Assembly: GCF_014207565.1 (NCBI RefSeq)
Contig: NZ_JACHGJ010000003.1
Location: 337,890-401,889, forward strand
Source: Spirochaeta isovalerica
GTDB lineage: Bacteria; Spirochaetota; Spirochaetia; DSM-2461
Length of the DNA: 64,000 nt
Direction: 5' to 3'
Positions 1 through 10,500 of the stretch are shown here, piece after piece. The translations under genes were made by a program, and so were the position numbers. Under the pieces are notes generated by a model. That model saw only the letters and a program-made list of their open reading frames with translations. It was not told the DNA's origin and did not search any database. Within the stretch, counting starts at the first letter, position 1. Each line of letters starts with the position of its first letter.

Positions 1-98
1 GCCCGAAGAGTCGAATCTATTGGTTGAATTATCGAATTAACGCCTTTATAGCTATTTGGCATATTTATTGCATTCTGTATTCCCGAATAGGAGATAAA

Positions 99-1553
99 AT
101 GAAAAATAAATATTCCTTACTGATATTAACCATTTCAATTCTGGCCTTCGCATCCTGTCAGATGCAGGGTGAACTGCTGGATCCGGAATCAACTGCTGAA
201 AGCCTGATCGGTATGAGATCCATACTGTCCGGTATGGAAACCATGATGGCCCTGGCCGTCGAGTCCGACGAATCGATCGATTATGCCAGAACGATAGATC
301 CATACAGCGAAAATGCTGATATTGCGGAACATCTGCAGGACGGTTCTGGAAATCCCCTTTCTCCTTCAACCGTATACGCCAATTTCGGCGGAACCGGAAG
401 CAATGAAGTCCGGGTTCCTTCGACAGGATATTTTGATGATTACTACACATCCGGCATTCAGGCTTATTTCTCTATCTCCCGGGAAACAGCCGACCATTAC
501 AGAATCAGACTCTTTGTCTTCCCCCGGACTGATTTCTCAGTCAAATACGATTATGAAGAATATCTGGTAGATGAAAGCACGGCACTCACATCCTGGGAGT
601 GGGAAAATATGAATGATGATAATGAAGCCGGCAAACTGACAACCTATAAAACCTTTTTTGCCGACGGGACAGTAGCAGACCGTACTGTAGAGTGGAATTC
701 TGTCGATACCAATGGTAATGATTTCGCCGACGAAGGTTACGATGCCTTCACTGTCTCTTCGGATATTACGGGAAGCGGAGACTATTCCTATCCCGACACT
801 GTTGCTGAACCGTCAAAACTTTCTGATGATGATACCGTAACCTGGTCGTCTCATACGGTTTCAGAAATTTCTGCCAACAACACTAAGGTTGAGGAGTTTT
901 ATACTGAATCCGGTTCTGATTTCTCAGGTATCGTTTACTCATCCAAAGAGAGATGGGGCACTGACAAACTGACAGTAACACGATATGAGGGGAACTCGGC
1001 CGCGGGAACTCTCATTTCCAGAAGCCTTTCCACTACAGGAAATGCCTGGGATACATGGGAAACGGAAACCGAAGTTATCGAGAAAGGGCTTTCAGGAGAC
1101 AGGACGACTTATTCAAGCACTTACGATGTCTGGTGGGCTGATCCTTCGGAAATAAGCGGAAACAGCAGCTACAGACAGGTTCTTAATCTGACTGAAACAA
1201 ATGTCGATTCCAACAGTTACAGCGGGACCATGACAGAATACTGGGGCTCTATCGGCGGTTCATTCAATATTTACCTGATCAACAATGATAACGGAACCTA
1301 TACGCTGAACCGCAGCGGCTGGGCGTTCGCCTCCAGAAGCGCTGCGGATTCCGATCTGTCCGTTGTTGTGGATCAGAGAGACGATCTTTCCTTTACAGTG
1401 AATGTCGGCGCCGGTACTTTTTCCGGGAATTACATTCAGGGCGCGCTTGCGGGAACATATTCGGAAGGCGGATCCTCTCTGGAGGTGACCATCGATTCTT
1501 CGGGTATCACAGCCGGCGGAGTTAACTACAAATACAGCGAATTAGCGGATTAA
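99..1553 (+). CDS. Predicted lipoprotein, function unknown
   Basis: A 484-residue protein. The ATG at 99 is chosen because AGGAG lies at 89-93 and because it gives a proper lipoprotein signal: a basic start, a hydrophobic run, and a lipobox ending in ASC with the modified cysteine about 20 residues in. An in-frame start at 24 would bury this signal. The mature part is rich in Ser, Thr, Asp and Tyr and looks beta-stranded; several repeated stretches with W and Y suggest a series of beta-hairpins. I recognise no family. It stands alone, upstream of the Pel-type operon and separated from it by a strong terminator, so I do not assign it to that pathway. Lipidation is well supported; localisation to the outer membrane is inference. 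Confidence 0.8.
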   Translation: MKNKYSLLILTISILAFASCQMQGELLDPESTAESLIGMRSILSGMETMMALAVESDESIDYARTIDPYSENADIAEHLQDGSGNPLSPSTVYANFGGTGSNEVRVPSTGYFDDYYTSGIQAYFSISRETADHYRIRLFVFPRTDFSVKYDYEEYLVDESTALTSWEWENMNDDNEAGKLTTYKTFFADGTVADRTVEWNSVDTNGNDFADEGYDAFTVSSDITGSGDYSYPDTVAEPSKLSDDDTVTWSSHTVSEISANNTKVEEFYTESGSDFSGIVYSSKERWGTDKLTVTRYEGNSAAGTLISRSLSTTGNAWDTWETETEVIEKGLSGDRTTYSSTYDVWWADPSEISGNSSYRQVLNLTETNVDSNSYSGTMTEYWGSIGGSFNIYLINNDNGTYTLNRSGWAFASRSAADSDLSVVVDQRDDLSFTVNVGAGTFSGNYIQGALAGTYSEGGSSLEVTIDSSGITAGGVNYKYSELAD

Positions 1554-1591
1554 TTCATTTTCTCCTTTTTATTAGATAATTTCCTTTTTGC

Positions 1592-1617
1592 GGCTGCCCG
1601 GACGGGCAGCCCTTTTT
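1592..1617 (+). terminator. Rho-independent terminator after the lipoprotein gene
   Basis: A perfect 8-bp stem (GGCTGCCC at 1592-1599, GGGCAGCC at 1604-1611) with a 4-nt loop is followed by TTTTT. It separates the first lipoprotein gene from the Pel-type operon. Confidence 0.9.
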
Positions 1618-1697
1618 GTTTCAGGCCGCCCCCTTAAAAACCGATATAATTATAATGGGTGTGTTAATTTATAAATATGTCTCAAGTGGAGTGGGTA

Positions 1698-2561
1698 ATG
1701 GAAAATTTTGAAAAATACGCCAGTAAACTCCCTGTTATTCCGGAAGTGGCTTCCCGTATTCTCTCAATAGGAGAAGATAATCAGGATTTCTCATTCAAAA
1801 AACTGGAAGAGATAATATCTCTCGATCCCATGCTTACTTCCCGTATTCTGAAAGTCGCCAACTCGGCTCTATACGCCAGGCAGAAGGAAATTACGACTCT
1901 TCAAATGGCTATCGGGCTTCTGGGATTCAAGAATATCAAGAGTCTCGTTCTTCTGATTTCGGCTTCGCAGTTTTCAAGGCAGTTTGAAAGCGATCCATTT
2001 TACAATGATTTCTGGACTCATTCCATAGTTACGGCTTTTATTGCCAGAGAAATCTATTACCGCAACAAGGACCGGGTGAATCAGGATCTCGCCTTTACGC
2101 TGGCTCTTCTGCATGATATAGGAAAAGTGGCTCTCTTCAATTTTGACCCGGCGGCGTACCGGAAAGTCCTGGAAGAAGCGGAAAATGGAAAGGAAAGTTA
2201 TCCTGCCATCGAAAGAAAACACATGGGAACCGATCATCATGAAGCGGGTGCGCAAATCATGCGAATCTGGAATCTTCCGGATATCTTTGCCCAATCGGTG
2301 GAGCTGCATGGGAAAAATGATATCGATTCACCCGATGCGGATTTGATCCGGAACATTTCCATTGCCGACTATATCGCCGGTAAACTGGGATTCGGCACGG
2401 TTGAAGAGAACATAGCAGGCGATTGGGCTTTTCTTCTCAAAGGAACCGATGTGGGGCCTGATGATCTGACGTTCTTTCTTCAGGAATACGAAGCCCTCAT
2501 GGTGGAGGACCCGCTTTTTCTGGAATGTGAGAAACTGTTTCCCGGGAAAAAAGCTGTATGA
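1698..2561 (+). CDS. HDOD domain signalling protein, first gene of the Pel-type operon
   Basis: A 287-residue soluble protein that is almost entirely an HDOD domain (residues about 8-210), the HD-related output domain without the catalytic HD pair that appears in many bacterial signalling proteins. The opening 'LPVIPEVASRIL' and the later 'ISLDPMLTSRILKVANSA' are typical of the family. I place the start at the ATG at 1698, which has GGAG at 1688-1691. The upstream in-frame ATG at 1677 has no ribosome-binding site. The gene overlaps the PelD-like gene by 4 nt (ATGA), so it is translated with the operon and is probably a regulatory member of it. Its partner and signal cannot be read from the sequence. 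Confidence 0.85.
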   Translation: MENFEKYASKLPVIPEVASRILSIGEDNQDFSFKKLEEIISLDPMLTSRILKVANSALYARQKEITTLQMAIGLLGFKNIKSLVLLISASQFSRQFESDPFYNDFWTHSIVTAFIAREIYYRNKDRVNQDLAFTLALLHDIGKVALFNFDPAAYRKVLEEAENGKESYPAIERKHMGTDHHEAGAQIMRIWNLPDIFAQSVELHGKNDIDSPDADLIRNISIADYIAGKLGFGTVEENIAGDWAFLLKGTDVGPDDLTFFLQEYEALMVEDPLFLECEKLFPGKKAV

Positions 2562-3973
2562 TAAAATTTGAAAAATCCAATTTGAGGAAACTTCTGGAAA
2601 TCCTCGTTCTTGTGCTTTTTTTATACCTCATAAATCTTTTCTTTTTTCAGAACAACCCGGGATTTTTTCAGGGACAATTTAATCCTTACAGCGCTCTGGC
2701 TTTACTGGCCGCCGCATATTACGGGAAGTTCTATGGATTTCTCACTTTCTTCCTCTCTCTTGTTGTGTCCATGATTCCCTTGAGCAGAGATCTGGATATT
2801 ATGGCCTATTGGCAGAATGTCTGGGAAAACAACAATATAAGTCTGACCATACAGCTTGTGGGAGTCTACATCTTCGGATTGATCCGCGATTCCTATACGT
2901 TACAGGTCAGCAATTATCGCAGAACCGCCCGCAAGGAAGTTTCCGATAAATTCAAATTCAAAAAAGAGGCTGAAGCGTTGGCCGCTGTCAATCAGGAACT
3001 GGAGGAAAGAGTCCTCCGGCAGACTGAGGCGGTGACTTCCCTGTATACGCAGATCAAGGCCCTTCATTCCCAGAATCTCACTGAGACCCTCAATGTTCTC
3101 CTTCAGACAGTCCGGAAATTTTCCTGGGCGGATAAAGCTTCTATCTGGCGTTTTGATCAATCGAGTCTCAAGCTGGTTATGATGGCCAATATCGGATGGG
3201 GCCCTGATGATTTTGAAAATTCAATCGTCGATATCGATGAATCTATCGAGGGGTGGTCTTTCCGTAATAATAAGATTTTCTCCGTCAGGATGCTGCTTGA
3301 ATTCGAGAATCTGGTGAAACTGGACAAAAAAAGGAATATTTTCACTTTTCCCATCAGTTTCGCCGGTCATGTCTGGGGCATTCTCAATATAGAAAATATG
3401 CCTTTCACGAAATACAATCTCTATGTGGAGAAAATCCTCTCCATACTCATCGATCTGTCGGCTCCGGAAATAGAGCGGGCTGTTGAATACGAGTCGCTTA
3501 TTTCCTTTGAGGAGATCAATCCCCATACGGGTCTGCCTGCCTACACCCAGTTTTACAATCTTGTGGAAATGAATATCGCCAAAGGAGAGAAAGGCAAACA
3601 CAATTTCAGTATCGTCCTGATCGAGATCCTCAATTTCTCCGAGCTGGCCGATCAGTATGCCGAATCGGACCTTTGGAATATGCTCAAGTTGCTGATGGAG
3701 GATTTAAGTGATATCGCTGATAACAAAATCGATTTTTTCCACTATAAAGAATCGAATCAGCTCGCTATTTATTACCCCGATATCGATTACGACGGCGTTT
3801 CCATGTTCTGTCTGGAAATGGTCGGACTCATCAACAGCAGCAAGTGGAAGATCCGTAATGAAAAGGTCAATATGGAAGCCATATTGGGTTTCTCCTCTTT
3901 CGGCAGCCAGCCCGTTCCCGTACAGGAGCTGTTTTCCGTAGCGGAGCATCTGCTGGAAATGCAAAAGGTTTAA
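2558..3973 (+). CDS. pelD: PelD-like inner-membrane protein: TM segments, coiled coil, GAF, degenerate GGDEF
   Basis: A 471-residue protein with the layout of PelD, the inner-membrane c-di-GMP receptor of Pel polysaccharide synthases. Three or four hydrophobic segments lie in residues about 10-115, then a coiled coil (about 125-170), a GAF domain (about 170-310) and a C-terminal GGDEF-fold domain that begins at 'NPHTGLPAY'. The GGDEF signature is replaced by ESNQL (398-402), so it cannot make c-di-GMP, as in known PelD. The inhibitory-site RxxD, which binds c-di-GMP in Pseudomonas PelD, reads N-K-I-D at 389-392: the Asp is kept but the Arg is lost. It is coupled to the HDOD gene (4-nt overlap) and is 3 nt upstream of the next gene. 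The assignment rests on architecture plus the adjacent pelF and pelG. Loss of ligand binding is inference. Confidence 0.82.
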   Translation: MIKFEKSNLRKLLEILVLVLFLYLINLFFFQNNPGFFQGQFNPYSALALLAAAYYGKFYGFLTFFLSLVVSMIPLSRDLDIMAYWQNVWENNNISLTIQLVGVYIFGLIRDSYTLQVSNYRRTARKEVSDKFKFKKEAEALAAVNQELEERVLRQTEAVTSLYTQIKALHSQNLTETLNVLLQTVRKFSWADKASIWRFDQSSLKLVMMANIGWGPDDFENSIVDIDESIEGWSFRNNKIFSVRMLLEFENLVKLDKKRNIFTFPISFAGHVWGILNIENMPFTKYNLYVEKILSILIDLSAPEIERAVEYESLISFEEINPHTGLPAYTQFYNLVEMNIAKGEKGKHNFSIVLIEILNFSELADQYAESDLWNMLKLLMEDLSDIADNKIDFFHYKESNQLAIYYPDIDYDGVSMFCLEMVGLINSSKWKIRNEKVNMEAILGFSSFGSQPVPVQELFSVAEHLLEMQKV

Positions 3974-3976
3974 TCT

Positions 3977-4714
3977 ATGGACGAGTATGAGATTTTCCGC
4001 GGCGGCGGAGACTATTTCAACCCGAAGACCCCTGTCGCGGCCTTGAAAGCCTATGAAAGCGGATTTATTCCCATTACGGCTTTCATCAACAGGTCCAACT
4101 CGACAAAACCGCTCGATGAGGAGCCCTATGATATCGAAGCTATCGAGAGGCTTCTCTCCCGGGAGAACCTGACGCTGAAAAGCAATCTCATGCTTATGGG
4201 AATATTCGAGAAGCTCATTTTTCACAGGGATCAGGAGATTGCCCTCTTTGCTGCGGAAAGCATCAACATTATTGAAAACCGGTACAACAATAAAATCCAG
4301 GAAATTAAAGACAAGCAAGAGGTGGATAAAACTTCCGATGACTTGAGTACTCTGGGAACTCTCTTTTACGAGCTGGCCATACTCAACGGCAAACGGGCGG
4401 CAATCAAGGACTTTTATCTGAAGGAATCCCTATCCTGTTTCACCGCCCTCGAAGAAATCCGGAATTTTTCCGACCGGGAACTGAATCTTTATATTCGTCT
4501 ATTGCTGGAGCTCAAGCTCGATGAAGAAGCGGCGAAAACATTGGAGAATGACGATCGGAAAAATAGAAAGCTGATTCTTTTTCTCCAGGCGGAGACGGAG
4601 TTTTCCCGGAAGAGATTTCAGAAAGTAAAAGAGATCTGTCAGGAGCTCACTTTGCATATTGAAGAACTGACCGAAAGGGAATTTGTCATGGTTTCCTACT
4701 GGCTGGGGGCTTGA
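3977..4714 (+). CDS. Soluble helical protein at the PelE position
   Basis: A 245-residue, highly charged, mostly alpha-helical protein between the PelD-like and PelF genes, exactly where pelE sits in Pseudomonas. Known PelE has N-terminal membrane helices followed by TPR repeats. This protein has no membrane segment or signal peptide, but its C-terminal half (about 130-240) contains helix pairs compatible with degenerate TPRs ('ELNLYIRLLLELKLDEEAAKTLEN' type pattern). It may therefore be a shortened PelE that scaffolds PelD and PelF on the cytoplasmic face. It starts 3 nt after the PelD stop and its TGA overlaps the PelF ATG. Role assigned from position only. Confidence 0.6.
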   Translation: MDEYEIFRGGGDYFNPKTPVAALKAYESGFIPITAFINRSNSTKPLDEEPYDIEAIERLLSRENLTLKSNLMLMGIFEKLIFHRDQEIALFAAESINIIENRYNNKIQEIKDKQEVDKTSDDLSTLGTLFYELAILNGKRAAIKDFYLKESLSCFTALEEIRNFSDRELNLYIRLLLELKLDEEAAKTLENDDRKNRKLILFLQAETEFSRKRFQKVKEICQELTLHIEELTEREFVMVSYWLGA

Positions 4715-6108
4715 TGAAGAGTCGGCTGCGCGTGTGTTTCGTTCTGGAAGGTTCCTATCCCTATATTACGGGAGGTGTTTCCTCGTGGGTTCACGATCTT
4801 ATAAAGGGAATGCCGGAAGTCGATTTCCTGCTCTTCAGCATCTCTCCCGAAGAGGAGCAGACTCTCAAGTACGAACTTCCCGCCAATGTAGTGGAACACA
4901 AGGATATTCTTCTTTCGGAAAAACGCAAGATCCGCGGAAAAATGAAAAACAGAAAAAAGACTCTGGGTCTGATCCGCGAAATGCACAAAAATATCCGGGG
5001 AGCCGGTAAAATCGAGCTCAATGAAATCATAGCCAATATGCCCGGGGATTATTATGCCTACCTGGACTCGGTGAACAGCCCGCAGGGGTGGGATATGATT
5101 GTCTCTTCCAACAGAAAAAACAATCCCATGTACTCCTTCTCCGATTATTTCTGGGCCTGGCGGTCTTCGCACAATATGATTTTCACAATTCTCGGCTCGT
5201 CCCCTCCTGAAGCCGATATCTACCACGCCGTTTCCACCGGTTACGCCGGACTCATTTCGATTGTGGCCAAGCTGCGATTCAATAAACCTTTTCTTCTGAC
5301 CGAACACGGCCTGTACCACAAAGAGCGGGAAATGGAGTTAAGGAAGGCGACTTTTATCAGGGGATACCAGAGGGATATGTGGATAAAGATCTATAACGGA
5401 CTCAGTCGCATGGCCTATCAACACTGCGACATTTCCACTTCGCTGTTCGAACACAACCGGCAGATATCGCTCCAGCTCGGAGCGGGTGAAGACAAGAGCC
5501 TGGTCATTCCCAACGGTATCGATATCGAGCGCTACGCTTCAGTCAAAAGGGAAAAGCGCGAGGGGTTCCATATCGGTCTGGTCGGCCGGGTTGTCCCTAT
5601 CAAGGATATTAAAACATTCATCACCATGGCTAAAATCGTTCACAGCACCAATAAGGATGCGGTTTTTTACTGTATCGGCCCCACCGACGAAGACGAGGCC
5701 TATTACGAGGACTGCGTCAGACTTGTGGACAATTTCAATCTGAATGATGTGTTTCATTTTACGGGGCGTCAGAATGTTCTGGAGTATTACTCTTTCCTCG
5801 ACGTCATGCTGCTGACAAGCGTCCGCGAAGCCCAGCCGCTCGTTATTCTCGAAGGCTGGGCGGCCGGGGTCCCCTGCGTGGCTACAAAGGTCGGCAATGT
5901 GCCGGAGATGCTCGATTACGACGAGAACTATCTGGCTTCATCCAAAGATGCGGAAAAGCTGGCTTATTGTGTCAATTATATAAGGAAAAACCCTGAAGAC
6001 GTAGCGGAACGGATGGAAAGGAACAGAGAGAAGCTCTACTGTCTATACAATAAAAACGATCTGTACGACACTTACAGAAATCTGTACAAAAAACTGACGG
6101 GGGACTGA
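4714..6108 (+). CDS. pelF: PelF-type glycosyltransferase (GT4)
   Basis: A 464-residue cytosolic glycosyltransferase of the GT-B fold. The N-terminal half starts with 'VCFVLEGSYPYITGGVSSW', the hallmark opening of PelF, the enzyme that polymerises the Pel GalNAc/GalN chain using UDP-sugars in the characterised Pseudomonas system. The C-terminal half has the GT4 nucleotide-sugar site: 'GLVGRVVPIKD', then an acidic pair in 'SVREAQPLVILEGWA', matching the EX7E motif. The ATG at 4714 overlaps the stop of the previous gene; a TTG at 4711 is possible but less likely. Length is a little under that of Pseudomonas PelF. Together with PelG this is the strongest evidence for a Pel locus. Confidence 0.9.
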   Translation: MKSRLRVCFVLEGSYPYITGGVSSWVHDLIKGMPEVDFLLFSISPEEEQTLKYELPANVVEHKDILLSEKRKIRGKMKNRKKTLGLIREMHKNIRGAGKIELNEIIANMPGDYYAYLDSVNSPQGWDMIVSSNRKNNPMYSFSDYFWAWRSSHNMIFTILGSSPPEADIYHAVSTGYAGLISIVAKLRFNKPFLLTEHGLYHKEREMELRKATFIRGYQRDMWIKIYNGLSRMAYQHCDISTSLFEHNRQISLQLGAGEDKSLVIPNGIDIERYASVKREKREGFHIGLVGRVVPIKDIKTFITMAKIVHSTNKDAVFYCIGPTDEDEAYYEDCVRLVDNFNLNDVFHFTGRQNVLEYYSFLDVMLLTSVREAQPLVILEGWAAGVPCVATKVGNVPEMLDYDENYLASSKDAEKLAYCVNYIRKNPEDVAERMERNREKLYCLYNKNDLYDTYRNLYKKLTGD

Positions 6109-7484
6109 TGGCGGGAATCGGATTTGAACTGCAGAAAGTTCTCAAAGGCGGCGGGCTGGCCAATGTCCTGAAAGTGACTCTGGCGGGGATCGTCATCGTA
6201 GCGGGGCCCTGGCTTATTTCCATTGTGGCAATCTTTTTTCTCAACCGGTTCGCTTCGTTCGCCCTGGCCGAGGGTAGCGATCTGTTTATGGCAGCCATCG
6301 TCTATACTTATGCCTTTTCCCTGTCTGTATTCGGCGGATTGCATTACATTTTCACCCGCTACATTTCCGATATGATTTTCATACGCCGAGAGCGGCGCGC
6401 CTCATCGACCCTTATGCTGGTCCTTGTTCTCTTTGCGCTTATGGCCGGGATTCTCTCTGCCGCGGCTGTACTGTTTATTCGCGCCGAGGGTGTCAGTTAC
6501 CTGGGGCTCTACCGCTTCGCCGCAGTCTGTCTTTTCGTCACAGTCAATCTCATCTGGCTGGTCATGATATTCATCACCCTGCTGAAAAAGTATATGACTA
6601 TCTTTCTCGTTTATCTCTCGGGGATGGCTTTCTCCTTCATAGCCGTGTATTTTCTGGGCGGACCTTTCGGAATCGGCGGGGCGCTGGCGGGGTTTACCGC
6701 CGGACAGATTCTCATTCTCCTTCTCCTTCTGGGGCTCATCGTCCGGTCCTATAAACCTGTCAAACCATTTCGGGAACTGAAACCTCTGCTCAGCTACTTT
6801 AGAAGATTCAGGTTTCTCTTTCTTTCCGGTGTGTTCTACTCCGCCGGCATCTGGGTCGATAAAATCACTCTCTGGTTTCTTCGGGGATCATCTGTGAGGG
6901 GCACATGGTTTTCCCTTTTCGAAACCTATGATATCGCTGTGTATTTCGCCAATCTGACCATCATACCCGGGCTTGTCTATTTTATGATTTTTTCAGAAAC
7001 GAATTTCTACAGTTCACTGAGGAAGTTTCTCCTGTCGGTGGAAAAGGGAATCCTTACGAGAATTACCGAAGAAAAATACAAAGTCATCCGTGTTACGGAG
7101 AACAGCCTTTATGAGCAGAGCTTTTTCCAGGGAGTCATATCGTTCGGATTGATTATTCTGGCGCCTCATGTAAACCGGGTGTTTCTGGGCGGACTGACCG
7201 ATACGGTTACGCTTCGACTGGTTCTGGGCGCGGCCTTTTTTCACATTTTTTACCTGACGACACTGACCTTTCTTTTTTATATTGAAATGTACAGGGAAGC
7301 TTTTTTTACATCGCTATTCTTCTTTGCTGTTAATTTTGCCATTACGGCGTCTGCTTCCGCCTTGAATCTTCCCTGGTACGGTATCGGATATCTTTCGGCG
7401 ACCATTCTCTCCTCTCTTCCGGCTTTCTTTTTTCTCAAGAGGGGAGTGAGGAACCTCGAACGGAGAGTATACGGCAGTTTGTAG
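6108..7484 (+). CDS. pelG: PelG-type polysaccharide transporter
   Basis: A 458-residue integral membrane protein with about 12 hydrophobic segments. It begins 'MAGIGFELQKVLKGGG', the signature N-terminus of PelG, a member of the MOP/PST flippase superfamily thought to move the growing Pel chain across the inner membrane with PelD, PelE and PelF. The start codon overlaps the pelF stop by one base, so translation is coupled. Length matches the family (about 456 residues in Pseudomonas). Confidence 0.92.
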   Translation: MAGIGFELQKVLKGGGLANVLKVTLAGIVIVAGPWLISIVAIFFLNRFASFALAEGSDLFMAAIVYTYAFSLSVFGGLHYIFTRYISDMIFIRRERRASSTLMLVLVLFALMAGILSAAAVLFIRAEGVSYLGLYRFAAVCLFVTVNLIWLVMIFITLLKKYMTIFLVYLSGMAFSFIAVYFLGGPFGIGGALAGFTAGQILILLLLLGLIVRSYKPVKPFRELKPLLSYFRRFRFLFLSGVFYSAGIWVDKITLWFLRGSSVRGTWFSLFETYDIAVYFANLTIIPGLVYFMIFSETNFYSSLRKFLLSVEKGILTRITEEKYKVIRVTENSLYEQSFFQGVISFGLIILAPHVNRVFLGGLTDTVTLRLVLGAAFFHIFYLTTLTFLFYIEMYREAFFTSLFFFAVNFAITASASALNLPWYGIGYLSATILSSLPAFFFLKRGVRNLERRVYGSL

Positions 7485-7501
7485 CCATTTTAGGAGTCTT
7501 T

Positions 7502-10500
7502 ATGAATCTGAAGAAAATCCCTCTTTCCATTATATTTTTTGCCACTTTTTTCATACCGCTTTCCGCACAGGTTCAGGACGGGCAGTCCGTTCCCGAGCCG
7601 GAAAAGGAAGTAGCCATTGCAGAAGTCTCTGAAAAAATTCAACCCGTTCTGCCGGGCAGGGATACGAAACTCATATTCGTCGAAGGCGAGGATGCGGTTT
7701 CCACGAATTTTAACAGGGAGCCCATACTCAATTACAGCTGTTCCGGGTACCGGACTCTTCAGCTCAACCAGTCCATCGATCTTCATGGACAGGCTACCTA
7801 TAATTCTGACTACGTTTTTTATGTGGAAGAGGACGGCGTGTATGAACTGTGGTACGGCGGAACTCCTCCGGGAAACCGCGATGAAACAATCACGTCCTAC
7901 GCATCGCCTTTCCGCTTTGTCATCGACAGTCTCTACTCAGAGGATATATATCGAGAAGATGTCAACGTCGTAGAGGAATACGCCCCGTCCTATTACTGGA
8001 ACTATGTGAGCGATGTCACACTGGCGGCGGGCGAACACAGAATCAAATTTGAAGTGCTTCTGAAACGGAGCCTGGATAACCGGTATTATTTTTATCTGGA
8101 CAATTTTTTTCTCGTCAGAAAGATCAACGGCACGAGAGTCGCCGTCGACAATCCGCCGGAAATCTTTCCGGAAGATATGGACATCCGTTCCATAGACCTT
8201 CCCTTTAAATCCTTTGAGGATTACGAAGTCCTTATCCGCGACAATCCGGAAATCGTCGGCAACTATGTTGAACTGGCCAAAACCTATTCTCTGGCCGGTG
8301 ATTACATCAATGCTCTGAAATATCTCCGCCGGGCGGCCTTGCTGTCCCCCGATGAACCGGAAATCATGCTCCAGATGGCGAAGAACCTCATTTGGAGAGG
8401 CGCTGTGGTAGAGGGATTGAGGATGTACAGCGACCTCCTCGCAATCGTTCCCGAAAGAGTCGACCTGTGGGCCGAAGCGGGGAAAATTGCCGCCTGGACC
8501 GGTTTGTACGATGATTCAATAGGTTTTTTTGAAAGCGGACTGGAAAACAGTCCCGACAATCTCAACCTGCTCGCCAATCTGGGTATAACCCATCTATGGC
8601 TGGGCGAACTGAATACAGCTGAGAAAATATTCAATCAGGTACAGAAGATTACCGGCGATGATCTGGATAAAAACAGAGCTCTGGCTGAAATATTCCGCGT
8701 CAACGGGTATGCCGACAAAGCCGTTCCCCTATACAGGAAGCTCATCAATCTTTACCCCGAAGAGCTGGAACTCTATTTCGATCTGGAGGAAACCTATAAG
8801 GAAAACGATCAGAGAGATAAAGTTCAGGAAGTGAGGGATCTGACGGAAAAAACATTCATTCCCAACCAGGATTACGTCAAAGTGACCGAAACCTTCTACG
8901 AATCACAAAGCATGAAGGAAAAAGTGATCAGCGATTATGAAGAGCAGCTGAAGGGCGATCCGGAAAACCTCAATCTCAGGCGGATGCTGGCTGAAATCTA
9001 TTTCTGGAACGGCTACCGGAAGAAGGCGATAGATGAGTTCCGCAATATCCTGACCAGTTATACCTATGACAATGTGCTGGAAACGGAAAAGAAAATGACC
9101 TCTTTCCTGGAGATCCTCGACAGAAGCTATGCCCTGACTCACTTTCTCGAGACTGTTCCCGCCTCTGTCTCCGAAAGCCGGAAAAATATGACGGAACTGC
9201 TGAAGCAGTATGATAAAAACATTTCCGATCTCGAGGCTTTAAAGAAAAAAAATGACGCCGCCGAAGCGAAAGGGGAAACCGTCGACCGCAGCGGTGAAGA
9301 GTCCCTCGCGCAGCAGAGATTCGACCTTGAAGAAAAACTGGCAGTGCAGATTTATCTCGGGGAAAGCTTTACCGGCAAATTCAACAGTCTCATGGAGCTC
9401 TTCAATGAAGAAAACAGGACTCTGGAGGGATTGCTGGAAGATGAAAAAACATCGGCCGAAGCCTACGAACTGCTGATGGAGGGGATAGACTGGAAGTGGA
9501 ACCGCGGAGACATGATTACGGAACTGAATGCCGTAAAGAAGGACGGTGTGGTTCTGGCGAATCTGACACTGGGGAAAATCCTCATGTTCGAAGGAAAGCC
9601 TGTAGAAGCTGAAGCCAATTTCAAACCCATAATGGAAGGCGAGAGTGTACTCGACGCGGCGCCTTTTGCCCTCTATGAAGCTCAGGTCTGGCTCGGTGAT
9701 GAAGAGGAGCGGAAAAGCCTTTATGAGAGCTATCCCGGGAAAATAGAAGAGGGAAGTGAATACGCTTATTATCTGAACGATTACCTCGATGTCCTTTACC
9801 TGGAAGAGGAGGATGTATTCTCCTATCTGACCGGTGATCCCGCGGAGAGCATAGCCTCTCTGACTGCGGCATATGGCGAAATTACCTCGCAGGCCTCTGT
9901 TCTGAACAGAGATCTGAGAGAAAACATAGCTATAATACATAAAGTCCTGCAGGACAATATGAAAAGAGGGTTCTACAACCTGGCATCGCAAACCTATCTT
10001 TTACGCAATGAACTGGGAGACTTTTATTACAATGAGAAAATGTACAGCGAAGGAATTGCCCAGTACGAACAGGTCCTGGCTATTGATCCCTGGAATCTGA
10101 GTGCCAAATTCAAGCTGGCCCAGGTCTACCACTATAACGGGAACTGGTCGAAAGCCCTGAAGATTTACAGCGAGATTTACGACGATGATCCCCAGTTCAA
10201 CAATGTGGCTTCCTTTTACAATGAACTGACAAGGGAATTCGCCGATTCATACCACTTCTCTGCATCATCATTTTCCGACCCGACGAGAATAAAATCGGAC
10301 CTGCATGCCGACTACAATATCAACTTTACGCCCTTGTTCGGGACGACTCTGGCCTACGATGTCAATCTGGACAGGATCTACCGGACTTACAGCGCCGAAG
10401 GAACAGAACCCGATGATCCGAAATCGTCAACTCTTCTGTTCAATAAAGTGTCTCTCAGCTTTCCCGTTAAACTGGGACCGGTAAAGATCACTCCTGTCGG

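Noticed and set aside
1618..1697. A c-di-GMP riboswitch ahead of the Pel-type operon.
   Set aside because: The gap is only about 80 nt and shows no GEMM-like conserved core; two TATAAT-like boxes are present but without a matching -35.
2558..3973. Active diguanylate cyclase.
   Set aside because: The GGDEF signature is fully replaced by ESNQL, so catalysis is not possible by the known mechanism.
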